A stretch of DNA of 48,412 nt from Fibrobacter sp. (GTDB taxonomy: Bacteria > Fibrobacterota > Fibrobacteria > Fibrobacterales > Fibrobacteraceae): the NCBI GenBank assembly GCA_024398835.1, contig JAKSIK010000018.1, positions 1 to 48,412 on the forward strand. The letters are read 5' to 3'. Every line of letters starts with the position of its first letter. Within the stretch, counting starts at the first letter, position 1. A program made the position numbers and the translations under genes. Below are positions 33,510 through 39,821 of this stretch, in pieces. The notes under the pieces were generated by a model. It searched no databases and was not told the origin of the DNA. It saw only the letters and a program-made list of their open reading frames with translations.

Positions 33510-35102
33510 ATGCGTCAGATTTACATGGTGGGCATGAGCCACAAGGTGGCTGAAATCGCGGTTCGCGAGAAGTTCTACATCTCCATGGATGTGAAGACGG
33601 AGGCCTTGCAGCATTCGGCTTTTGACGAACTCCTGATTCTCGCCACCTGCAACCGCACCGAAGTCTATGTGGCAAGCGACCGCGCATTGGAAACTGCGGA
33701 TTTGGTCCGTTACGTGTGCGATTTGGTTCACCAGGATTATGATTCCTATTCCAAGTATTTCTATACAAAGGAAGGGGAGGACGTGGCAAGGCACGTGATG
33801 AACGTGTGTGCGGGCCTTGATTCCGTGGCCATGGGGGAAGACCAGATTCTTCACCAGATTGGCAGGGCCTACGATACAGCGCATCAGTTGGGTGCCACCG
33901 GGAACAGTCTCAACAAACTTTTCCAGAGCGCCATCCACACCACCAAACGCATCAAGACGGAAACCAACCTGAGCAAGCTCAGCTGCAACATTCCCTTCCT
34001 TGCCATGAAGCAGGTGATGAAGACCTTTGACGATTTGGAAAACCGCACCGTCTATATTGTGGGCCTGGGTGAAATGGGCACGCTGATGCTCAAGTATGTC
34101 CAGGAAAATACCACGAAGATTTTTGCCAGCAGCCGGACGTTTGCCAACGCAGAAAAGTACGCCGATGTGCTGACCCCCGTTCCCTTCGAAAACCGCTACG
34201 AAGTGGTGGGGAAGAGCGATGTGGTGGTCCTTTGCAGTGCGTGCCAGGAACCCATTTTGACCCGCGTGGAATTTGAAACAGCGATACAATCCAAGGCTAG
34301 TCCTCAAAACGTCATTGCGAGCGCAGCGCGGCAATCCAATAGTGATAATGGGTTGGCATTGGATGCTCCGCACACCCAGGAAATCAATGAATTTCCTTCC
34401 CAAAACGTCATTGCGAGCGTAGCGCGGCAATCCAATGAGGCTTTGCCTCAAAAATCAACACATTTAATCATTGACCTCGGCAGCCCGCGTAATGCGGAAG
34501 CCTCCGTCGGCGAGATTCCAGGCGTGGAATACGTCTGTGTCGACGACCTGGAAAAAATCGTTTCCGAGAATCGCCGCCTCCGCATGATAGAACTCTCCGC
34601 TGCACAGAAGATTCTTCAGGAAGGCATCGAGGAATTTTTGCAGTGGTATCGTATGGATGACATTGCAAAAGACATTCATTCTCATGCGGAAAAGCTGGTG
34701 CAGACTGCTACGGAAGATGCTGAAAAACTGGTGCGTTCCTTGCCGGATTTGAATGAAGACACCAAGGACAAAATCCGCATGATGTATGTGCGGTTCGCGA
34801 AGAAAGTGGCGAACTATTATCTGTACAAAGTCAAGGAGGAAAATGAGCCCTCTGACGTGCAGGTATTCTTAAAATGTCTCCAACCAGAACGTCATTGCGA
34901 GGCGGTTGCACGTAAGAATCCTGAATCAAAAGATTCATTTCCAGAACGTCATTGCGAGGGCAGTGTTGCCGCCAAAAGTGAATCCAATCCAGAACGTCAT
35001 TGCGAGGGCAGTGTTGCCGCCAAAAGTGAATCCAATCCAGAACGTCATTGCGAGGCCTCTGGCCGTGGCAATCTAAAGGAGAATTCTTCAGATGGAATCT
35101 AG
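33510..35102 (+). CDS. hemA: Glutamyl-tRNA reductase with repeat-derived insertions
   Basis: 530 residues, versus about 410-430 usual. The catalytic cysteine is in LILATCNRTEVYV (about residue 49); GMSHKVAEIAVREK, GEDQILHQIG and the NADPH motif VYIVGLGEMGTLM are intact. The enzyme makes glutamate-1-semialdehyde from Glu-tRNA, the first step of C5 tetrapyrrole synthesis. Two repeat-encoded segments (QNVIASAARQSN and QNVIASVARQSN) lie at ~263-315, in a loop just before the strand HLIIDLGSPRNAE. The last ~70 residues are four further copies read in another frame (PERHCE...). These add length without stop or frameshift, so the gene appears functional. The final 11 bases overlap hemC. Confidence 0.94.
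   Translation: MRQIYMVGMSHKVAEIAVREKFYISMDVKTEALQHSAFDELLILATCNRTEVYVASDRALETADLVRYVCDLVHQDYDSYSKYFYTKEGEDVARHVMNVCAGLDSVAMGEDQILHQIGRAYDTAHQLGATGNSLNKLFQSAIHTTKRIKTETNLSKLSCNIPFLAMKQVMKTFDDLENRTVYIVGLGEMGTLMLKYVQENTTKIFASSRTFANAEKYADVLTPVPFENRYEVVGKSDVVVLCSACQEPILTRVEFETAIQSKASPQNVIASAARQSNSDNGLALDAPHTQEINEFPSQNVIASVARQSNEALPQKSTHLIIDLGSPRNAEASVGEIPGVEYVCVDDLEKIVSENRRLRMIELSAAQKILQEGIEEFLQWYRMDDIAKDIHSHAEKLVQTATEDAEKLVRSLPDLNEDTKDKIRMMYVRFAKKVANYYLYKVKEENEPSDVQVFLKCLQPERHCEAVARKNPESKDSFPERHCEGSVAAKSESNPERHCEGSVAAKSESNPERHCEASGRGNLKENSSDGI
34308..34434 (+). repeat. Two CATTGCGAG-type dispersed repeats inserted in hemA (NADPH domain)
   Basis: Copies at 34308-34338 and 34404-34434 both read AACGTCATTGCGAGC, then G[CT]AGCGCGGCAATCC. 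The arms CATTGCGAG and CGGCAATCC are near-complementary (ATTGC/GCAAT core), so each can form a hairpin. They are 96 bases apart, so both copies are in the same frame (QNVIAS[AV]ARQSN). Confidence 0.88.
34885..34940 (+). repeat. Third CATTGCGAG-type copy in hemA tail
   Basis: CCAGAACGTCATTGCGAGG followed by a divergent right arm ending GAATCC, then a spacer with AATCAAAAGATT. It is read in a different frame from the first two copies, giving PERHCEAVARKNPES. Confidence 0.75.
34941..35036 (+). repeat. Exact 48-bp tandem duplication in hemA tail
   Basis: Two identical 48-base units (34941-34988 and 34989-35036), each starting CCAGAACGTCATTGCGAGGG and ending AATCCAAT, encode two identical 16-residue units beginning PERHCEGSVAAKS. 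A length that is a multiple of three keeps the frame, so copy number could change without breaking hemA. Confidence 0.93.
35037..35074 (+). repeat. Sixth CATTGCGAG-type copy, at the hemA/hemC junction
   Basis: CCAGAACGTCATTGCGAGG, then a GCCTCTGGC hairpin-like middle and GTGGCAATCT. It ends immediately before AAAGGAG, the hemC ribosome binding site. Confidence 0.85.
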
Positions 35103-36180
35103 GGTTCTCCGCATTGCAACACGAAAAAGCGCTTTGGCTTTGGCCCAAACCACTCAGGCCGCGGAGGCAATCATCGCCACGAACAGTGCTGCGGGCGGTA
35201 TTTCGCACGACATTGCTAGCGGTACTGCCGCAAATCTCTCCTACGAACTCGTGGGCCTCACTACAGAAGGCGACCGCCGTCTGGACAAGTCTCTCGCCAG
35301 CTTTGGCGGTAAAGGCGTCTTCATCAAGGAACTGGAAGTCGCGCTTCTGGAAGGGTGCGCAGATATCGCCATCCACAGCCTGAAGGACATGCCTGCGGAA
35401 GTGCTGCCGGAATTCAAACTGGCCGCAGTCTTAAAGCGTGAAGACCCTCGGGACGCATTCATCTCCCGTGGCGCAGTCTCGGGTGCAGTTTCTGGCCAGA
35501 GCAACGCCGGCCCTCGTTTTATGGACCTTCCCTCGGGCGCCCGCGTAGGCACGGGCAGCATCCGCCGGGTGGTGCAGCTGAAGGCGCTTCGTCCGGATTT
35601 GGAGTACGTCCCTATCCGCGGGAACATCCAGACCCGCATACAGAAACTTGCGGGCGATGCCGCTAACGGGATCTCCCCCTTAGATGGTGTAGTTCTTGCT
35701 GCTGCTGGCCTCAAGCGCATGGGTCTTGCGGACCGGATTACGGAATATTTCTCGACGGAGCAGATGCTTCCTGCCTCTGGACAAGGCATTCTCGCCATTG
35801 AAACTCTGTCCTCGTGTCATCCTGAGCCTTCCGGATCTAGCAGTTTAGCGGATATTTTGTCTCGTGTCAACGACCCTCGCACCTACTGCATCGCTGTTGC
35901 TGAAATGGCTTATTTGAAAGCGTTAAATGCTGGCTGCCAATTTCCGGTGGCCAGTTTTGCGGAATTTGAAGGCCCCGCGGACGTTTGTTCTGAAATCGGT
36001 GCGGCAAATTTTGCAGGCGATGCGGATGTACTAAAAATCCGCGGCATCTATTGGGACGAAAAATCCCAGAAATTGCTGCGCGCGGAATGCCGCGCAAATG
36101 TGAAAATGGGCGATGGCGCAGAAAAATCTGCCCGCGCCCTTGGCATAGAACTTGCTGAGCAAATCAAACAACAGCTGTAG
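35092..36180 (+). CDS. hemC: Porphobilinogen deaminase (hydroxymethylbilane synthase)
   Basis: 362 residues, longer than the usual ~310. Family marks: RVLRIATRKSALALAQT at the N-terminus, GKGVFIKELEVALLEG, IAIHSLKDMP, VGTGSIRRVVQLK, IRGNIQTRI and ASGQGILAIE. The cysteine that holds the dipyrromethane cofactor is in LNAGCQFPVA. It polymerises four porphobilinogens. Extra residues sit in several surface loops: around SHDIASGTAANLS (early), SRGAVSGAVSGQSNAG (middle), and SSCHPEPSGSSS, which is encoded by a GTCATCCTGAG-type repeat. The ATG lies inside the end of hemA with AAAGGAG ten bases upstream. hemD is not in the window. It is convergent with tatD with no gap. Confidence 0.95.
   Translation: MESRVLRIATRKSALALAQTTQAAEAIIATNSAAGGISHDIASGTAANLSYELVGLTTEGDRRLDKSLASFGGKGVFIKELEVALLEGCADIAIHSLKDMPAEVLPEFKLAAVLKREDPRDAFISRGAVSGAVSGQSNAGPRFMDLPSGARVGTGSIRRVVQLKALRPDLEYVPIRGNIQTRIQKLAGDAANGISPLDGVVLAAAGLKRMGLADRITEYFSTEQMLPASGQGILAIETLSSCHPEPSGSSSLADILSRVNDPRTYCIAVAEMAYLKALNAGCQFPVASFAEFEGPADVCSEIGAANFAGDADVLKIRGIYWDEKSQKLLRAECRANVKMGDGAEKSARALGIELAEQIKQQL
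35814..35838 (+). repeat. GTCATCCTGAG-type repeat inside hemC
   Basis: GTGTCATCCTGAGCC then TTCCGGATCT resembles the dispersed 'GTCATCCTGAG ... GGATC' element common in many bacterial genomes. Here it is translated as a Ser/Pro-rich loop before the ADILSRVNDPRT helix. Confidence 0.55.
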
Positions 36181-37011
36181 TTATATCCCGTAACAGCGTC
36201 TGGTATTTTCGCGACAATGCCGGTAGAGTTCCTCTACGGGCACGTTTTTGACTTCGGCCAACTTGTGTGCTATGTAAGGAATGTATCCGGAGTGGCATGG
36301 GGTCCCGCGGAAGGGAACGGGCGCCATGTAAGGGGAGTCGGTTTCCAACAGCAGCTGGTCCAGCGGAACAAGGGTTGCTGCCTCTCGCACATTGGGGGCG
36401 TTCTTGAAGGTAATGATTCCCGTAAAGCCCACGAAGAGCTTCATGTCCAGTTCCAACAACTTCGAAACGAAATCCGCTGTGCCCGTAAAGCAGTGAACGT
36501 GAACCGTCGTGTTCTTGAGATTTGCTTCACGCAATACGGCAAGCGCGTCTTCATCGGCCTCCCGCAAATGAAGTACCAGGGGCTTCCCGCTGGCGATTCC
36601 GATTTCCAGATGTCGTTCAAAAAGCGTCAGTTGTTGCTCACGATGTTCCTTGTCGTAATGGTAATCCAGCCCGAATTCTCCGCAGGCAACGCACCGAGGG
36701 TGCTTCAGCATTTCTACAAGCCTGGCTTCGTCTTCGGCAGTTTCTGTCTCCACATATTCGGGATGAATTCCGTAGGCGGCATAGACAAAGGGATATTTTT
36801 CTGAAATGTTTCTGGCGTATTCAAAGCCGGCCGGGTCGCAAGCCACATGAACAAAGGCTTCCGGCATGGTCACTGCCGGTTCCGCGCAGCAATTCTCTGC
36901 GGTCATCCCTTTCTCGGCGCAACCCTTTTTTAGTCGCGCGAGCAAAGCCTCGAACTTTTCTCCCGAGTGTTCTTCGTAGCTATCAATATGACAATGAGTA
37001 TCGATAAACAT
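36181..37011 (-). CDS. TatD-family metal-dependent hydrolase
   Basis: 276 residues. The metal ligands are in FIDTHCHID (residues 3-9), the glutamate in CGEFGLDYHYD, the histidines in LVLHLREADED and VHVHCFTG, and the aspartate in LLLETDSPYMAP. TatD proteins are cytosolic 3'-5' DNA exonucleases or related deoxyribonucleases in the cases studied; the exact role here is unproven. A Cys/Glu-rich insert of ~30 residues follows the first helix (GCAEKGMTAENCCAEPAVTM). The stop abuts hemC. A tandem-repeat spacer lies between it and greB. Confidence 0.92.
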   Translation of the reverse strand: MFIDTHCHIDSYEEHSGEKFEALLARLKKGCAEKGMTAENCCAEPAVTMPEAFVHVACDPAGFEYARNISEKYPFVYAAYGIHPEYVETETAEDEARLVEMLKHPRCVACGEFGLDYHYDKEHREQQLTLFERHLEIGIASGKPLVLHLREADEDALAVLREANLKNTTVHVHCFTGTADFVSKLLELDMKLFVGFTGIITFKNAPNVREAATLVPLDQLLLETDSPYMAPVPFRGTPCHSGYIPYIAHKLAEVKNVPVEELYRHCRENTRRCYGI

Positions 37012-37204
37012 AATATATTAATGATGAATGCAGAATGCTGAATTATGAATTATTTCTGGCGAAGTTCCTGCCCGCAATATGATTCTGAATTATGAATTAT
37101 TTCTGGCGAAGTACTTACCCGCAATATGATTCTGAATTATGAATTATTTCTGGCGAAGTACCTGCCCGCAATATAATTCTGCATTATGCATTCTGAATTC
37201 ATAA
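37012..37204. repeat. Three tandem 47-bp repeats between tatD and greB
   Basis: Units with a 47-base period start near 37038, 37085 and 37132 and run to about 37178; each contains CTGAATTATGAATTATTTC, then TGGCGAAGT and CCCGCAATAT. They are nearly identical with a few substitutions. Flanking bases carry the same GAATGCAGAATGCTGAAT low-complexity units seen near 22120, and the right end is AATTCTGCATTATGCATTC. No gene fits. Confidence 0.92.
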
Positions 37205-37672
37205 TTAGTATCTCACTTCCAGAATTTCATACGCAATCAGCCCGCGGGGTGCCTGCACCGAAATGCAATCCCCTTTCTTCTTTCCAACCAAAGCTTCACC
37301 CATGGGGGAGCGCATGCTGATGTTTCCTTTCAGCGGGTCGATTTCCTTTTCGCCTACAATGTGGTAGATTTTTTCCCGTTTGAGTTTCTTGTCCAGCAGT
37401 TTCACGGTGGCGCCAAAGCGCACTGATCCGTCTTCGGGGGCGGCGGTCGTTACAATTTTTGCACCATCCAGAATGCGGTCCAGTTCCCGGAGCCTGCGGT
37501 CAATTTCGCGGAGCCGCATCTTGCCGTAAGTGTAGGCGGCATTCTCGCTGCGGTCGCCTTCTGCGGCGGCGGCCTGCACCTGATTCACCATGGCGGGCCG
37601 TTCTACGTATTTCAAATTTTCCCATTCCGCCTTGAACTTTTCAAAGCCTTCTTTCGAAATCAAATGTTGCAT
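37205..37672 (-). CDS. greB: GreA/GreB-type transcript cleavage factor (GreB-like)
   Basis: 155 residues. The N-terminal coiled coil carries the acidic tip sequence GDRSENAAYTYGK and the GreB-like REIDRRLRELDRIL helix. The C-terminal FKBP-like domain ends with SPMGEALVGKKKGDCISVQAP and EILEVRY. Gre factors bind the secondary channel of RNA polymerase and stimulate cleavage of backtracked transcripts. TATATT ends six bases before the ATG and no ribosome binding site fits, so the mRNA is predicted to begin at the ATG. Confidence 0.93.
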   Translation of the reverse strand: MQHLISKEGFEKFKAEWENLKYVERPAMVNQVQAAAAEGDRSENAAYTYGKMRLREIDRRLRELDRILDGAKIVTTAAPEDGSVRFGATVKLLDKKLKREKIYHIVGEKEIDPLKGNISMRSPMGEALVGKKKGDCISVQAPRGLIAYEILEVRY

Positions 37673-37678
37673 GCCGTG

Positions 37679-37684
37679 AATATA
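37679..37684 (-). promoter_or_regulatory. Candidate -10 hexamer (TATATT) for greB, 6 nt from start codon
   Basis: TATATT, CACGGC, ATG on the minus strand. It is divergent from the DUF2062-DUF1015 promoter, with both starts within 58 bases. Confidence 0.5.
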
Positions 37685-37690
37685 GAAAAC

Positions 37691-37720
37691 TTGTCATCGA
37701 CCACGAATTATTTTTATATT
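37691..37720 (+). promoter_or_regulatory. Candidate promoter for the DUF2062-DUF1015 gene
   Basis: TTGTCA (37691-37696) and TATATT (37715-37720) are separated by 18 bases, a near-standard sigma-70 layout. The ATG follows ten bases after the hexamer, so a leader of about four bases is predicted. Confidence 0.55.
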
Positions 37721-37730
37721 TGACCCGTTT

Positions 37731-39572
37731 ATGAGTGATTTGGATAATTCGCAAAAGAGACGGCAGGAGCCCAAGTTCAAGCGCCTTAGCCGTATCTATT
37801 ACAATCGCATGTTCCCCCGTCGCCAAGATGCTTTACGGGTGGCTTTTTCTGTAGCAGCAGGTGTCTTTATCGGTATTTGGCCCACTATCGGCGTCGCGAT
37901 TCTTTTGACCCTCGCTTTTTGCGCGGCATTCCGCTTGCCAAAGGTCCCCGGCGTGGTGGCCTCCTTTGTGGCAAACCCGGTGACACAGTTCGGATTCTTC
38001 TATCCGGCGGGCTACTACATCGGCTGCTCCATGATTCATCCGGACAAAATCAATTTCGATTTTCTCTCCGAAATGGAAGGCCTTTCCTTCAAGAACTGCG
38101 TTACCGTGGTCCGCAACCTGCTCCAAAATGCCCCAGACCATTTCCTCGCCTTCATGATTGGAATCACCATTGTGGCGGCTGTTTTTGCGCTCGCCTTCTT
38201 CGTGGCGGCCTATTTTATTGTAAGTTATCGCAAAAAGAAGTGGATTGCCGGCAAAACGGGCTACATTCACAACTTGATAGCTGAAGACCAAGTTATTATT
38301 AAGGAATCTCGCAACAAAGGAAAACCTATGATGCACATCTATCCGTTTAAGGCCCTACGCCCGGTGAATCCCGACGAAGCCAAGAACATTTCCGCCCTCC
38401 CGTACGACGTGATGAACCGCGCCGAAGCAAAAGAAATGGCCAAGGGGCTCCCGCACTCCTACCTCCGCGTGACCCGCGCCGAGCTGGAACTGGACGACTC
38501 CGTGGATGCATACGACCCCAAGGTCTATGCCCATGCCCGCGAAAACCTGGATAAGATGATTGCCGATGGCGTCATTGCCTACGACAAGAAGGATTGCCTC
38601 TATGTTTACCGCCAGACCATGAATGGCCGTGAACAATATGGGTTGGTATGTTGCGTCCCCGCGGCAGATTACTTCAATGGCATCATCAAGAAGCATGAGC
38701 TCACTCGTGCCGACAAGGAAGAAGACCGCCTTCGCCATGTGCTGGACACCAACGCCAATACCGGTCCGGTGTTCCTCACTTACCGCGACCAGGGCCAGTT
38801 TGATGTGTTTGGCGCTGTAACCAAGCGTAAGCCCGTTTATGACTTCGTCAGCGATGGTGATGGTTTTGGCCATACAGTTTGGGTCATTGACGATGATGCC
38901 GAAATTGCAGCTATCCGCAAAGCTTTCGAGGCAGTTCCCGTTTCTTACATTGCCGATGGTCACCATCGCAGTGCCGCTGGCGCTCGTGCCGCCAGCTATC
39001 GTGCAGAACAGAATCCCAAGAACACGGGCGAGGAGGAATACAACCGCTATCTCGCCATCTTGTTCCCCAGCACGCAGCTGAAGATTCTGGACTACAACCG
39101 CGTCCTCAAGGATTTGAACGGCCGCACTCCGGACGAACTCATGGCAGAAATGGGGAAGGTGTTCGACATCGCTCCTCTCGCTGGAATGGAGAGCCCCGCA
39201 AAGCAGAATCAGGTGAATTTCTATATGGGTGGCAAGTGGTATGCCTGCACCTTTAAGCCGCAGTTCCTCAAGAACCTCGGCCCGGTGGACAGCCTGGATG
39301 TGGCTCTCCTCCAGAAACTCATTTTGAAGCCGCTCTTCGACATCGACGATCCGCGCACCTCCAAGCGCATCGACTTCGTGGGCGGAATCCGTGGTCTCGG
39401 CGAACTGGTGAAGCGTGTGGACAGCGGTGAATGCGCCTGCGCCTTTGCCATGTACCCGACCACTTTGGACCAGCTCATGAACATCGCTGATGCTGGTGAA
39501 ATCATGCCGCCCAAGAGCACATGGTTCGAGCCCAAGCTCCGCGATGGCCTCTTGGTGCACTCGCTGGATTAA
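37731..39572 (+). CDS. DUF2062-DUF1015 fusion protein
   Basis: 613 residues in one frame. Residues 1-~180 are a DUF2062 membrane domain: ALRVAFSVAAGVFIGIWPTIG, the SFVANPVTQFGFF motif, and a last membrane segment before a basic YRKKK. Residues ~200-613 are DUF1015, a soluble domain beginning MMHIYPFKALRPV, with YIADGHHRSAAGARAA and IDFVGGIRGLGELVKR. DUF1015 usually starts at that point as its own gene, and here AAAGGA lies six bases before the internal ATG at 38328/38331. So one frame may give both a membrane-anchored fusion and a free DUF1015 protein. Neither domain has an established activity that can be assigned here. Confidence 0.85.
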   Translation: MSDLDNSQKRRQEPKFKRLSRIYYNRMFPRRQDALRVAFSVAAGVFIGIWPTIGVAILLTLAFCAAFRLPKVPGVVASFVANPVTQFGFFYPAGYYIGCSMIHPDKINFDFLSEMEGLSFKNCVTVVRNLLQNAPDHFLAFMIGITIVAAVFALAFFVAAYFIVSYRKKKWIAGKTGYIHNLIAEDQVIIKESRNKGKPMMHIYPFKALRPVNPDEAKNISALPYDVMNRAEAKEMAKGLPHSYLRVTRAELELDDSVDAYDPKVYAHARENLDKMIADGVIAYDKKDCLYVYRQTMNGREQYGLVCCVPAADYFNGIIKKHELTRADKEEDRLRHVLDTNANTGPVFLTYRDQGQFDVFGAVTKRKPVYDFVSDGDGFGHTVWVIDDDAEIAAIRKAFEAVPVSYIADGHHRSAAGARAASYRAEQNPKNTGEEEYNRYLAILFPSTQLKILDYNRVLKDLNGRTPDELMAEMGKVFDIAPLAGMESPAKQNQVNFYMGGKWYACTFKPQFLKNLGPVDSLDVALLQKLILKPLFDIDDPRTSKRIDFVGGIRGLGELVKRVDSGECACAFAMYPTTLDQLMNIADAGEIMPPKSTWFEPKLRDGLLVHSLD

Positions 39573-39599
39573 GTTGAAATAAAATCCTTTTTTGATAAG

Positions 39600-39627
39600 C
39601 ACCGCTCAAAAATATTGGGCGGTGTTT
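39600..39627 (+). terminator. Probable terminator after the DUF2062-DUF1015 gene
   Basis: CACCGCTC and GGGCGGTG form an 8-bp stem (one T-G pair) around a 9-base AT loop, followed by TTT. It is 28 bases past the stop codon. Confidence 0.7.
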
Positions 39628-39717
39628 ATGGTTTTGGAAGAAAAGACCATTATGGCTTGTTGCTCCCTATAAAACGGAAAGAGAAATAAGGTCTCAAATA
39701 TTTCTTTTTCTACGCAT

Positions 39718-39801
39718 ATTTGTTTTATGAAACAATGAAAAATTTATATTTTTAAATAATATTAAATAATTTATGCAAAAATGTAATATATGTTTTATAT
39801 T
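39718..39801 (+). promoter_or_regulatory. Leader of the TIGR02147 gene with ATTTGTTTTAT box and TATATT hexamer
   Basis: The AT-rich leader carries ATTTGTTTTAT at 39718-39728 (the inverse of the ATAAAACAAAT boxes at 42554-42624), a related TATGTTTTATAT near 39790, and TATATT at 39796-39801, 20 bases before the ATG at 39822. GGTGGAG is the likely ribosome binding site. Confidence 0.45.
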
Positions 39802-39821
39802 TGTGGGTGGAGAATGACCCT

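Noticed and set aside
32715..34451. 578-residue minus-strand frame across mutS and hemA
   Set aside because: The opposite strand holds Walker motifs of MutS and the catalytic region of HemA. The His-rich composition of the minus frame is typical of antisense shadows.
34297..35074. CATTGCGAG copies as an insertion sequence
   Set aside because: Units are only 30-48 bases with no transposase and no target duplications; they fit a small dispersed hairpin repeat.
33510..35102. hemA as a pseudogene because of its odd insertions
   Set aside because: All catalytic and NADPH motifs are intact, insert lengths keep the frame, and the coupling to hemC is preserved.
37038..37178. Tandem repeats as a CRISPR array
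   Set aside because: The units abut with a 47-base period and contain no variable spacers, and no cas gene is near.
38355..39602. 415-residue minus-strand frame opposite DUF1015
   Set aside because: Antisense shadow of a biased gene; it also runs through the DUF2062-DUF1015 stop and terminator area.
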